DNA of 64,000 nucleotides from Phascolomyces articulosus (lineage: Eukaryota > Mucoromycota > Mucoromycetes > Mucorales > Lichtheimiaceae): positions 62,001 through 126,000 of the forward strand of contig JAIXMP010000018.1 of the NCBI GenBank assembly GCA_025677815.1, written 5' to 3'. A program made the translations under genes and the position numbers. Positions 1 through 12,246 of the stretch are shown one piece after another; the first letter of the stretch is position 1; every line of letters starts with the position of its first letter. Below the pieces are notes generated by a model. That model was not told where the DNA came from. It saw only the letters and a list, made by a program, of their open reading frames with translations, and searched no databases.

Positions 1-145
1 ATCGATAGGATGAGGATGGTGTTGTTGCCATTGAAAAACAACTTCTTTTAGTTGCATATTTATATTTTACTCAATAATCAAGTCTTTTTTTTAACTTGTC
101 ATTGTTTTATTTTATTCAGCCAAGTAACTACTTCATATGTTTTAT

Positions 146-173
146 ATCTATCTATCTATCTATCTATCTATCT
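146..173. repeat. TATC tetranucleotide microsatellite
   Basis: About seven tandem TATC units are seen directly. The tract creates artificial Ile/Tyr/Leu/Ser-rich open frames, which are not genes. Confidence 0.9.
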
Positions 174-2688
174 ACCTGTATCTACTTTATATATAGAATC
201 AAAAAGAATGTATTCGGCCCATGGTTTTGCCTTCATATTTGGTTAGAATCGGAGAATGACCAGCAAAAAAAACACTTTTGGATGGTTGTCATTGGTCAAA
301 AACACTTACATACAGATACACACATTACGCACACAGGCAACATAATATTGGATCGATCTGAAAAAACATAAACTTAAATATTCTTGGTACACCAGATGCA
401 AGCGTAACGTGGCATAAAAACCAAACAACTTGCACATAAACACATCTTCTCCGCTTAAAACTGGTACAAACTTTACAAAGATGTTAACAATTTCCTTATC
501 GTTCCATATTACCATATAAACATGTCTATCCACTTAAGTATTTTCAATACATCTTTGCTTTCCGACACTTCTTTTTCTCTTTGTACTTTCTTTCAAACTT
601 TGGAATCCATCTCCAAATCTATCTATTTCATTTTTCATATGTATAAAACTCTACCAAAGAAAAATTCAACCTGGAGGGTAAAAGATGTACCGTGGACTTT
701 CTTTTCAAGAATAGTACTGGGAATGAAATACCTTATAGAGATGACTAATAGTACATCGTGAAGCTTTTTATTATTATTTATTGTTGGTAGTATTAATATT
801 ATCATGGGGTTCTTCTAAGAGATCTTTTTTATCAGTTATAAATCATAGTCTAATGATTATTTATCCGGATTATATAACAAAAATTAATAAGTATCCAAGT
901 TTATGCTTCTGATTGTATTATAGTGAAGATGGTACGATTACCTTTTTATTTTACTACAAATGGAATAATTCTCTCACGGAAAACTACTGAAAGACCTGGA
1001 CTCGCACACCTTTTTAAGGTAAAACACCGTGTTACCTAATTTCCCAAAAGATATCTAATGTATATTTATATGATAAAACCAATTTCTTCAGATCAAAAAT
1101 AGTCGTTTTTCTTTATGCTTTTAAGTGATATTACAATTTTTTTTTAAAAAATTTTAGGTGGTTTAGATGAAATATATTTGTTTTGTTACTTTAATTAGAG
1201 AATATCAACGAATAAACTCTATATACAAGAAGAACATTGGCTTTTATTTAAATGTGTGTGTCTTGAAATTTTGTATAAATAAAAGAAATGCTCATATGCT
1301 TCATGTATCATCTGTATCTTATAAAAAGAAATGATTATACCCTCAGGGAAAGAGAAGGAAACTGATGGGAGTGAGCAAAATATACAACAAATGAATGAAA
1401 AATCAAGGAAATAGGAATAAAAATATATAAATCAAGAATTATATCTTCATTTTTTTCCATGACCTGTTTTTATAAACTATACATGCATTTATATATTTTT
1501 ACATTATTTAAAAAGAAATTGTTAAACGTTTGACAGTGCCTGTGCGTGGGAAATGAAATGATCAATACTTCCAGCCTTGCATAATTATCTATTACCCGGA
1601 GAGGTCAAACATCAATTTGACGGTATAACTTGATATATATTTGTTTTTGTGTCAATTGATTTTCTAAGATCATCACCCAATATACAATGTGAGAATAAAC
1701 ATTGAGGAAAAAAAAAAAACTTATATAGAGTATCTTGGAGTACTCAAATTAATCACAGTATATCGGCAATCAACTTATCAGTAAATATATCAAACTAAAA
1801 TTAATGATTTCATTGGAAAAGATGCTATACATAATGTGTTATAAGGAAGGAATGCCCACGAACCATCCATTGTACGTAAATTTCAGTGCTTATATGAACT
1901 CTACATACTACCCATCGATATATGATCATCGATATAAACTCTAATAAATAATTCTATGTAACATTATATAGGCTCTAGTATCATCTACTAATCCAAGCGT
2001 AAAAGTCCGTTATAGTGCATTAAAGATAGGTAATGAAATGAATCGTGGTGTTATTCATCAAAATTAGAGTTGTTGTTGATAACATGAATTGCTATTATAC
2101 ATACATACATACATATATATATATATCGAAATACAGCTTAAGTATAACAAATTCTTGCCCATATGTAACGCTATGAAATATTTTCACTGGAATCAAATTA
2201 CCAAATGTTATATCTTCTTTTGAGATTGGCCGTAATAATTATAGTATTGATATATACGTGTAATACATAACATTTTCTTTGCTCTACCAGCTCAATTCGA
2301 GATATATGCATAAAAATAAAGGAGGTAAATTTACAAAAGTTCACTTATAAAATCCATTCTATATCCATAAAAAGAATTTCAAGCTACAGGGAAAATAGTG
2401 ATAGTCAAAGCGCTGTCGTGTCAAAATGTTTCAAGCGTACTTATTACTATATATTTGAGTAATTTCACATGAAATCTAATCAAGTATACGAGTGAATATT
2501 TTGAAAACTTTATTGATATCCAGTATGCAAAGATACTGCTGTTTTAGTATCTTAAATTGAAGCACGTATTATCCTTTTTATTAGCATATACAACTAGTAT
2601 ATAATAATATGAAGATTATTGTTAAAAAAAAGCATCCAAGAACAATTATAAATTATCGATAAATGCCAGTTTATAGTTAAACCACAAA

Positions 2689-2793
2689 ATGGACCATATG
2701 GAATTGATATTTCCAGAAGAAGAGCATCTTAATCAAGTATTATTTGATCCAGCATCTAGCGGTGAATTTCTTGTTGCTCAAAAAAAAAAGTAA
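2689..2793 (+). pseudogene. Coding-like 34-codon fragment, possible gene relic
   Basis: An ATG-started frame encodes MDHMELIFPEEEHLNQVLF and then an ASSGEFLVA segment before lysines and a stop. The mixed acidic, polar and hydrophobic composition differs from the Ile/Tyr/Leu-rich noise around it. It ends in an A-run and has no obvious flanking exon. It may be an exon of a decayed gene or chance. I do not recognise a family. Confidence 0.2.
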
Positions 2794-3416
2794 AGATGCT
2801 TTTTATTTTGTTGATATAGTACGTGGTTGGTGATCATCCGAGTCGTTAATATAATGATAAGCTGTAGTAAGGATCAAACATGAGATCAACTAATAACTGA
2901 TAAGAAGTATGATAAACACTAATACACTACATGAGATCTATCATTCGGATGGGACTATTAGTATAGGAGCTCTTCCATTTCTATGTTTGATGGTGTGATT
3001 CTGCTAATGTATAAATACATTTATTCTACTTTATTTATAAACAGATATAACCTTCTGAACCCCGTAAATAATAATAAAAATATTGACATGTTTCCCTATA
3101 TATTATTATTACGTAGTAGGTTGTATTGATATTATATTCTATTCTCAATAATAACAAACGAAGAGTCTTATACATAACAAAAATAACGGAACTTTTGATT
3201 TATTGTTAAACTGCTCCAAAAATAAATAACAAAAAAAAAACCGGGTTCCCTTTCTTTCTTTTGTGAGTTGGACGTGTTTCATGCGTTTTGCAATTTTTTT
3301 TTTCCCATGGATAACAGCTTGTAGTCAAGTTTAGTGAATGAAATTACTCATTCTATTAAAATAGAATTGGTAAACAGATCCTTAAACCAGTTAATCATTA
3401 TCGCATCTTTTTCTCA

Positions 3417-3418
<2 letters not shown>

Positions 3419-3458
<40 letters not shown>
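3419..3458. repeat. Compound CT then AT dinucleotide microsatellite
   Basis: About nine CT units run directly into about ten AT units. It lies in intergenic DNA with no gene association that I can see. Confidence 0.9.
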
Positions 3459-4301
3459 TGTACCAGTATTATGTTTTATGGAATTTTTACTTACCCAGTG
3501 ATAACTTGATGTTATTACGAGATGGTCTCGGTAACACCTAAAATAGTATAACCATCCTACCTGGGATCTGGGAAAAGGAGAAGGGCCTGACATACTAAAG
3601 TAAAATGCATCTTCTTTTCATTGTTACCTAATTACATATATGGTGATATTCATGTGGTTATTTTTACGTCGTACTGATGTAAAACTACATGTTCTTTGTT
3701 GTCATGTTGCTTGAAACTAAAAAGAACAAGGAGATGATAAGGGTGATTTTTTATTATTATACCATACAACTAATATGATTACAAACGTGCTGTGCCTACG
3801 TATCAGTGAATATATAATACTATGCACTAAGTCAATGATGATAAAATGGTGATAGACCTTCTTTTATTTATTTGTTATTTTACCTCCATTTTTCTCCCCA
3901 CAAACCATTGAATGCAAGGTTAAAAACAAAGGGGGGGGGAGTTGTTGATTTTCATCCTCCACATGAAGCGAACAAGGAGTTGGTTATCTGTATGATTGGT
4001 CGTGGCTGATTTTGGTATATAAAATTCTCCTTTTGTTTTAAGTTCATGACAAACAAGGTAATGTTATTTTCATTTCTGTAAATGATTTTTTTTTCTGTGA
4101 TGATGTTTTGTATAATTATTCAACTCTATCATTCTCCTTTGTTGCAGTTGCTATTCTTAATAAGAGTAGAAACATAACATAAAGTTCTACTTTCTACTAA
4201 AATAAAATGGGTTATTTTTTTTAGTTCATGTATAAAATGTGTAACCCCATTTGAGAAACAAATCAGCATAAAAATAAAGGGGGCCTTGCATCCATCGAAA
4301 C

Positions 4302-4336
4302 GGTTCAGATCCTGAAAGCCTTTTACAAGCTGAACC
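4302..4336. repeat. Perfect 7-bp inverted repeat in a GC-richer patch
   Basis: GGTTCAG at 4302-4308 and CTGAACC at 4330-4336 can form a 7-bp stem over a 21-base loop. The surrounding 4280-4400 patch is clearly richer in G and C than its neighbours. It might be a structured noncoding RNA or a transposon remnant. Nothing in it identifies which. Confidence 0.35.
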
Positions 4337-4863
4337 AGACCAAAAAGATGGGCGGTGTTTCAAGCCAAATGGGGTTGTCGGGATGATCGGGTAGGTAACC
4401 ATTATATTGTATGTGTTACGCGTCAAAAATGAAAGAAAGACATAAAGTAATGATGAACGAAAAAAGGCGTTGAAAATGATTGTAACTTTTGGTGAACCTA
4501 TCAAAAGGGCGCATGTTTCTTTATTTTTATAACTTATTTAAGACAATCTTTCATCTTTGGGGGGGGGACCGTAGACAGAGAGAAGGGGACTATCATCATC
4601 ATCACTCAACACAGCATCATAATAGGATAGATGGGATGTTCATGGTGGGGGGGTCATTTTTTAAAGGAGGATTTGTTATGATTATTATAATCATTCGGGG
4701 GGACATTTGGGGGTTCTTTTTTTGTTGTTGTTGTTGAATGCAGAAATGACTTAATATAAAAAGACTGTAAAAAAAAAACGAATCTAAAGAACCAAGTTAA
4801 AATAATTCTTCTTTATTTCAATTTCTACCTCTTTTCTACTACTTCTACTACTTCTTTCCCATC

Positions 4864-6595
4864 ATGACACAAAAGAGTTTATTTAGCATAACGACAGGTT
4901 GGAAGAAATCATCTTCTCCAGCATCATCTACAATTGATGAAGAAAGAGAACCATTAATGCCAGTAGATTGTTCACATACAAGTAAGTAATCTACCTTCTA
5001 TTTGGATGTATAGACACACACACACAAATAATGGAAGAAGTATCCAATGGGTTGTTGTTATACATATATATATATAAACATGAGTATATCTATTTTATCT
5101 GTAATATATATAAACTATAATCAGTGTGAGAATACTTTTTATTATACCCAGAAAAAACTTTTTTTGGCTTCTGTTTCTTTCTTCTTTCTTTCACTTTCAC
5201 CATTTTTTTTCTTGTAATATACTTCTTTATCTCTATCTCTACCTCCTCAACTTTTTTTTTAAAAAACCCCCAATCCTTAATATAACATGCAACGCCCAAC
5301 TTCTCCATTATCAATATCTGGTGTTCATCTCGCATCCAGTGCTTCTACTCTAGCTGATTTGATCGGAGGAAAAGGGGATGATTCTTCACTGATAAGTGCT
5401 AACGATGTTGATGATGATGAAATTCTTCCATTGACAGCCTTTGTAGAATCGGGTACAATCCCTCCTCCAAGACATGTGATGCATGGATCAAATGCTTTTG
5501 TTAAACAATTTCGACGATTTAGATCAAATGTAAAGTATCTGTTTTTTTTTATATTAAAGTCATAGTAGTAATGAAATCATCCTCTTTATCATTCTTCAAT
5601 TGTATTGCCATCAAGAATCATTGGTGTGGGATCTTTTTTAACTCACCTGACAAAATACACAATTTTCTTTTTTACAGAACCGAGAATTTTTGGCAGAATT
5701 CATTGGTACACTGATTCTTATCTTACTCATCGATGGTGTCTCAGCAGAGCAAACATTAAATATTGGTCCTAAATCTTGGCTTACTTCATCCTTTGGAACA
5801 GGTAAAACCCATTGATCACTGATATACAGATGCACATGGCTATCTCTAATAATAGGTTTTAACGACCTATTTTATTTATATAGGTTTAGCAGTATTATTT
5901 GCTATCAGTGTCTCTGGTCATATATCGGTAATAGTAATGTTACAATTTTGGGGAGTGTGTGTGTTAAGGTTGGACAGTGTAACGCGACAAGAAATATATA
6001 AAATAATTAAAACAATCGGAATTAGGGCGCTCACATTAATCCTGCCGTCACGTTGACTTTTTGGGCCTATTCTGGATTCCCATCACGTAAAGTGCCCATC
6101 TATATGGCAGCACAATTTCTTGGTGCCTTTGTAGGAGCAGCTTTGTTATACTCGGTCATTTATCCAGCATTATATGAATTTGATGGTGGCGATCGTCAAA
6201 TTTTAGGTGATCATGGTACTGCTGGTATCTTTGCAACGTATCCACCACTCTATGTGGGTACAGGGGCTGCTATCGCTTCAGAAATTATTGGCACAGCCAT
6301 TTTACTCTTGCTTATCATGGTGACAGGTCATCCCAATAACATGCCTTTCCATCAATCACAGGGTGTTATGATTGCTACGGGTTTAATGGTGATTTCCATG
6401 TCATTGGGCTATACCTCCGGGTTTTCTTTAAATCCTGCACGTGATATTGGTCCACGGGTATTCACAGCGATTGCAGGTTGGGGTACAGGTGTCTTTTCTA
6501 TTCGAGAATATTATGCTTTTATTCCTATGTTTGCTCCTTATGTAGGCGGTTTAGTTGGAGGATTAGTTTATACCATCTTTATTGATCATGATTAA
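4864..6595 (+). CDS. Aquaglyceroporin (major intrinsic protein family), 5 exons
   Basis: This is a channel for water and small polyols such as glycerol, expected in the plasma or vacuolar membrane. My exon model is 4864-4981, 5354-5529, 5678-5801, 5884-5927 and 6026-6595, giving 343 residues. The first ~95 residues are a hydrophilic, Ser/Asp-rich cytosolic tail. Membrane segments start at NREFLAEFIGT. Both pore loops are intact: the first reads SGAHINPAVTL and the second SLNPARDIGPR. The Asp after NPAR is the usual mark of glycerol-conducting members. The exon 4/5 junction falls inside the first pore loop, which supports the splice choice. The start is the ATG after a CT-rich leader. The exon 1/2 join is the least certain, since an alternative first exon beginning with the ATG at 5287 is also open. 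It lies tail to tail with the next gene, about 200 bases apart. Confidence 0.9.
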
Positions 6596-6796
6596 AGTAT
6601 GACATCAAGTTATCAATATACCATTTCTCATTTTTTTATCTATATACTTGTTCAATTATTCACCCACTCCATTTTGTTCCAATCCTTTTTTTTTTCTGTA
6701 CATATATAAATTTTTTGATAAACAAGAACAAAGAAAAGAAAAGAAAGAATCATTTTCAACTTCTTTATAATGATTATATAGATCTATATATATATA

Positions 6797-9662
6797 TTAC
6801 TTTTTACTACTAAACCATCCACTAACACCTGTACCACCCGATGGTTTATCATCACCACCACGTTCAGAGATTTCTAATTTACACAAACGTCTTTTCTTGC
6901 CAGCAGCCTTGTCTACCACCACATGGACTCTTCCACCATCAATCACATCATCATTTTCATTGGCTTTGGCAATTAAATTCACCACTTTACGTTCGACTTC
7001 ATATTTGATACTACGTGCACCATAACGAATATTATATCCTTCAGCAAGAATATCTACCACATCCGCATCCCACGTCATGGTGATCCCATGTCTTGTTCGT
7101 GCTTTGTCTGCCCAACGTCGAAGTTCACGCGATGTAATTTCACGCAATTCTTCTTCGCTAAACGGTAAAAAGAATAACACTTCATTAATACGACCCAAAA
7201 ATTCATCACGACGGAAATGACTGTAGAGAATAGGATAAATGGTCATTTCAATAAACTTGCGTGATAATGAAATTAATCCATCATCCACCAATTGTTCCTC
7301 TTCTTGTTCTAATGAAGAAGGTGTGATGGTCGTCGTCGATGTTGTTGTAGCGACAGGTGTTCCAGCGCTGACAGTGGCTGTCCCAGTGGTCTGTGCATCG
7401 CTTGTCACAGATGCTTCAAGACGCAATAATTCGGCTTCATCCGCAATTTCATGTTGAGCAAGATTCGATGTCATGATAAAGATTGCATCACGACATTCCA
7501 CTGTTGTACCTTTTCCATCAGTAATACGTCCTTCATCAAATAATTGCAACATGATGGTCAGCACATCCGGATGTGCCTGAATATATATATATATATATAT
7601 TTAGAAAAATGAGAAATACATAAAGATGTTGGGGTCAGTTGATATCATTCATTGAAAATAATAGACACGTGCTATAGTTTATCTCTTTCTCACCTTTTCC
7701 ACCTCGTCAAGTAAAACTACTGCGTTTGGACCTATATATTTACAGAAACACGGTGTATTATTATGCAATTTGCATATGTATGCATATATTTATATATATA
7801 TATTCATAGATAGATCATCTTACACTCTTTTAATTTTTCGGTCAATTGACCTCCTTCGTCATAACCCTAGAGTGTATTCGTTTTAATTTCATTTGCCTTA
7901 TTTATTGGGTGACAATGTTTCTCCCCCCTCTCCAAATACACAAAAGAAAATACGTACGACATAACCTGGTGGTGAACCAATGAACCGAGAAACATCATGC
8001 TATGCAACAAAGATCCAATCAGTTACTCATACATATCCAATGCTATATAATAAACATGATCTATTCAAAAAAAAAATAATGATCTTTCTTTTGTTTTACC
8101 TTGTGTTGAAATTCACTCATGTCGATCCGAATAAATCCTTTATCTAAACTTTTACCATGTAAATAACCAGCAAGGGCTAAAAGAAAAATAAAATAAAACA
8201 ATATGTAGGTGAATGATCGATCTAGGTAGATTAGACTTAGGGTAGAGAAAAAGAATATTTATTTTACCTTTTGCTAATTCAGTCTTTCCTACACCAGAGG
8301 ATCCACAAAACAAAAATACAAGTGGGTGATCTTCATCATGCCAACCGTTTTGTTTTCGACGAATTGCGCTGGCTAATGCATGAATCGGACCCAGTTGACC
8401 CACAATACGACCCTTTAATGCATCCTCCAAAGGATGTTTTTTACGATATTCCTTTTCTCGTTGTAATTGTGCTTTTCGTTGATGTTCATCATGGGCTGCC
8501 TTGTCAGCTGAAAAGGATTTCTCCTTGTCACGAAGCATCGTCTCAATCTCAATATTTTGTTCACCTGTAAATCGTTCCACATAATAGAGATATTCACGAG
8601 GTGTCAAACCATGAGAGTTACGAACGACAGGATCGGCCATATGCTCTAATAACATATGAACCACGTTGGGATTACAAATAATCACTGCATAATGAAGCGC
8701 CGTATATTCACGATAGTCACGATAAGGTAACAAATCTTCTGAAAAGTCAATTTGACGTACGTTTGCAGCTTGATGTGACCTTGGGTAATAATGGTCTTCT
8801 AAATTGGGATCTACATGGGTACAATACTATTTCTATCAATCTTTCATCCTGGTTTTCATCTTTCCATTTTCATCTCATTGAATATATAAATATTTATTAT
8901 TACCAGCTCCTTTTTCCAACAAGAATTTCACCATCGGTTCATTGTCCTGAATCACTGCCACTTGCTATTATATGTTTTTTTAGTTAAAAAAAAAACACAT
9001 GTTTTAAAGTTAGACTTTCCAAAACTAAAGGGGTTAAGAGGGTAAAAAAAGTAGAAAAAGGAATTACCAAAGGTGTCCATCCATAACTATGATACACGTT
9101 AGGACTGAAATTGGATTCTTCTGCTAATCTAATTTATGTGTAGATAGATAAGATGAATCAGTCCAAGTCTCTCGCTTTTTCACTCTTTATATATATATAT
9201 ATATATATGGATAACATACTTTTTTAACCGTTTAAAATCATTTTGTACAATGGCTTGACAAATCTGGTCCCCAGTCACTAGTTATCATCCTGTTATTAAA
9301 CTGTTCTAAAACAAAAAAAAAAAAAAAATACACAAAGAGAAACGCACGCAACGTGTACAGGAGTGAAACCCGTGTTTTAGAAAACAAGAGTACTATTTAC
9401 CAGTGGATTCTAGAGCATGGATCTTGGTGTCTATATGAGTAGCAAGGAAGGTACCTGCTGATAAAGTGATTGCAAATCCAGTGACGAATGGTAACCAACG
9501 GCGATAACGTTGATGCATAATGCTCTGACTTCCGATCGTAGCGCGCCAGGTGGACATGGCAGACGATCGTAAACCAAATGCATTCGATCGTAGTAAACCA
9601 ATGGTTCGATGTGTTTGCGATCGAAAAGGAGAAAGGGATGTCCCTCGTACTAAGCGTAGCAT
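6797..9662 (-). CDS. Mitochondrial ankyrin-repeat ClpB ATPase (CLPB/Skd3-like disaggregase), 10 exons
   Basis: The protein is an AAA+ protein disaggregase with N-terminal ankyrin repeats, the architecture of animal CLPB (Skd3) of the mitochondrial intermembrane space. Exons on the minus strand are 9662-9401, 9277-9220, 9128-9068, 8964-8904, 8810-8268, 8176-8100, 7999-7958, 7866-7824, 7731-7694 and 7576-6797; all phases agree and give 654 residues (human CLPB is about 700). Residues 1-55 are Arg/Ser-rich with no acidic residues, like a mitochondrial presequence. A hydrophobic segment follows at ~56-76 (WLPFVTGFAITLSAGTFLA). Ankyrin repeats occupy ~90-230. The single AAA+ domain has Walker A GSSGVGKTEL (~317-326), pore region GSPPGYVGYDEGG, Walker B VVLLDEVEK (~387-395), an Arg finger in FLGRINE and sensor 2 in YGARSIK. 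A Thr/Ser-rich insert follows the TSN sensor. It is not an Hsp78/Hsp104-type protein, which has two AAA+ domains and no ankyrins. Confidence 0.93.
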
Positions 9663-10337
9663 GGTGGTGACAAGAGAATAAGAGGTGAATAAGAATGAGG
9701 GAAAGAACAGGCAAGGTAAAAAAAAAAAAGTAAAAACGCCTTTTGCATATCGGCATACAAAAAAATATTTAAACACCGCCAGAAATGAGGGGGTTTTTTT
9801 CTCTCTCTTTCTGGACGGATTTCACTTGGAGTTTATAGTTATAATTGATGTTATTTTTAGTGAAATATATTATAATAATAGATAAAAGTACGTACATAAC
9901 CATCCACAAGTCAGTTCATGCATCTTCATACATGATGAATGTTTATTAATATATAACTCAAATCAATAAATTTGAAAAAAAAAATAACGATCGTCTTGAA
10001 TAATCGGGACATGTTAGTAATTGGTATTATAGTGAGGCTGTAGTACAATGGATGTGTATTCGAATCCGGGTCACAAAAAAAAGTGTGCTTCGATTGCATT
10101 ATATATATGTCAAACGTTCAAATTCACTCACTTATTATATATCTTGTCATTGGTTACTTCTAATCTCCTCATAATTTATACACGATATTTAGAATTCTCT
10201 TCGTACACTCTCTTAACATTCCAACGTTTAATAAAATTTCATTTACACACTGAAATAAAAATATCATTTCTTTCACACATACAAATATCATATACAAAAC
10301 GAATCATAATGAAATATATACTGTATTGAAGAAGGAT
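9663..10337. other. Intergenic region between the CLPB-like start and the GSK-3 stop
   Basis: This holds the promoter side of the minus-strand CLPB-like gene, including A-runs just upstream of its ATG, and the 3' flank of the GSK-3 gene. It contains a tRNA-like remnant at 10032-10075. The 93-codon plus-strand frame at 10048-10329 is AT-driven and overlaps that remnant, so I do not call it. Confidence 0.6.
10032..10075 (+). pseudogene. Truncated tRNA-like sequence lacking the anticodon arm
   Basis: GTGAGGCTGTAGTACAATGG resembles a tRNA 5' end and D-arm (A-box-like). It is followed closely by TATTCGAATCC, a near match to the B-box/T-loop, and by GGGTCACA. The terminal GTGA can pair with TCAC. 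The distance between the two halves is too short to hold an anticodon arm, so it cannot be a working tRNA. It could be a tRNA pseudogene or the head of a tRNA-derived SINE. Confidence 0.35.
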
Positions 10338-12246
10338 TCAGTCGAGGGAAGGTAAACGCATTTTTTCTAGTGGAATGGGTTGAAAGTTGTTTACATCTAT
10401 TCCTCGGAATAAAAGTTTCTCATCGCAATGAGGAGGAACAAGTTTGCGTATCAGATCAGGACGAATCGATAATTCTATTAGAAATGACCTTTTAGTTTTT
10501 CTCTCTCTTGATCTTTTCTTTTACATTCACATAGAGATAGACAGACCATAACACATCCTTCATGGATGGAGGAGAGTAAAGATCAATACAAAACTTACCT
10601 TCGGCTGTGAAATCAAATAACGGAGGAAGTTCTCGACCTGTAGATAATTTAGTATCTGGATTTCGTAACTCATCAAAGAATGGATGGACCAATGCTTCAC
10701 TCGCTGTTAGTCTTGCTTGTGGATCATATTGAAGTACCCGTGAAATTAAATCAATGGCTTCAGGTTGTACTCGAGATCGAAAGACTTTTGAAAAGGGATG
10801 TGGTTTAATTTGAGGGAATTTATGATCCACATAATGGGGATTCATCTTGGCAATTTGTTCTTTGGATGGGGTCCCAAGGATTTTAATAATTTCCACCAAT
10901 TGATCGATCCCACTTTCACCAGGAAACAAGGGTTGTCCCAATAAAAATTCACCCATCACACATCCTGCTGACCATATATCAATAGCAGAGGTATAGCTTG
11001 TTGCACCGAATATAAGTTCGGGTGCCCGATAATAACGTGAACAAATATAGGATACATTGGGTTCACTCGCCACTAAAATCTTTGCACTATATTCTGGGTA
11101 TCAGTATATATAAAAAGAGGAGCCAGCCTTTGTTCTTCTTCATTCAACACATTTAAAAAAACGTGGACCCCCCGCCACTCTCCAATCCTTTACTATTTAC
11201 CTTCCAAAATCACACAACTTGAGAACACCAGTGACAGGGCTTACTAATAAATTTTGAGGCTTGATATCACGATGACAAATACCCAACGTATGTGAATACG
11301 CTAATGCCCGGAAAAGCTGATACATATAAAGCTTAATCAATAACATAGGGATAGGTTGTTTGATCTTGGCATAATGACGAGAGACACGATATACTGTTTC
11401 AGGTACATATTCCATCACTAGATTGAGATACACTTCGTCTTTCTTTGAAAATGGTTTCGACAACATGTTGAGGAACCAATCACATACAAATAGAATAAAA
11501 TAAAGTGTTATCCGTTTGAACTTTTTTCATTTTGATTATCATAAGACATATGGAGAAGGAGAAAGATCCATCCATATCTCAAAGCTATTATATTACCTTG
11601 GTATCGCCTTGTGTATAAAAATATGCCTTTAACCCACAAACATTTGGATGGCTCATGACTTTCATGATCTGCAGCTCGCGATTCTATATATATATTATAG
11701 AAAAGATATGAGTATAAACGTTACGAATCCCTTCCCCTTATACTTCTCCTAATCATAATGGGCCACCTCAATCAATATACATAAAATTATCCAATTTTTT
11801 TTTTACCTTAAATCTCTTGTCCTGCAAGACTTTTTTAATTGCTGCATCTTCTCCAGAATGTGCGAGTTTGGCTTGGTAAACAACACCAAAAGAGCCATTC
11901 CCGATCACTTTATGATTTGTATAATATAATTGAATATCTTGGCCAGTTCGACCATCTTTTGCTGCAACACGTACTGTTCTTGACGCTTCATTGGCGTCTC
12001 CTATCATACGTATAGACATTGAGTTTGCTGGTCACTGAGCATAATAAAATACAAGTTCCTTTTTTTTTTCTTTGTCTCTCTAAACCAAAAAACACATTCA
12101 TTTTCTTTATCTAACCCCCTCCTCCATTGTATAAACAAAGAAACCCATGCCCAAACTGAAATTTCATGAAAAAAATATAAACAACCCAAAAAAAAGGAAT
12201 TAGTATTACCTGAAAAACGAAATTGACTAAAGCTTGTGGTAGACAT
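10338..12246 (-). CDS. Glycogen synthase kinase 3 (GSK-3/Shaggy family), 6 exons
   Basis: A Ser/Thr protein kinase of the GSK-3 family, which acts in cell fate, stress and metabolic signalling on primed substrates. Exons are 12246-12210, 12027-11807, 11683-11597, 11442-11201, 11086-10599 and 10474-10338; phases agree and give 403 residues. Visible kinase features are the Gly loop [12 protein letters not shown], the ATP Lys in [17 protein letters not shown] typical of GSK-3, the catalytic [17 protein letters not shown], and the activation-loop Tyr in [12 protein letters not shown]. The C-terminal [11 protein letters not shown] segment continues the family fold. The protein starts [11 protein letters not shown], where TTSF resembles the animal Ser9 pseudosubstrate region, but the upstream Arg needed for Akt-type phosphorylation is absent. 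The exon 2 acceptor (GACCAG) was chosen because the nearer AG breaks the frame. It lies 1.1 kb from the divergent bL36m gene. Confidence 0.95.

Larger units (their letters stand above)
1..4863. other. Gene-poor AT-rich region upstream of the aquaglyceroporin gene
   Basis: I see no convincing multi-exon gene here. The open frames are short, rich in Phe/Leu/Ile/Tyr as expected from AT-rich noncoding DNA, and lack codon bias. It holds TATC and CT/AT microsatellites, a coding-like 34-codon fragment at 2689-2793, and a more GC-rich patch with an inverted repeat near 4280-4400. The last 60 bases before 4864 are CT-rich, a plausible 5' leader of the aquaporin gene. Confidence 0.6.
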
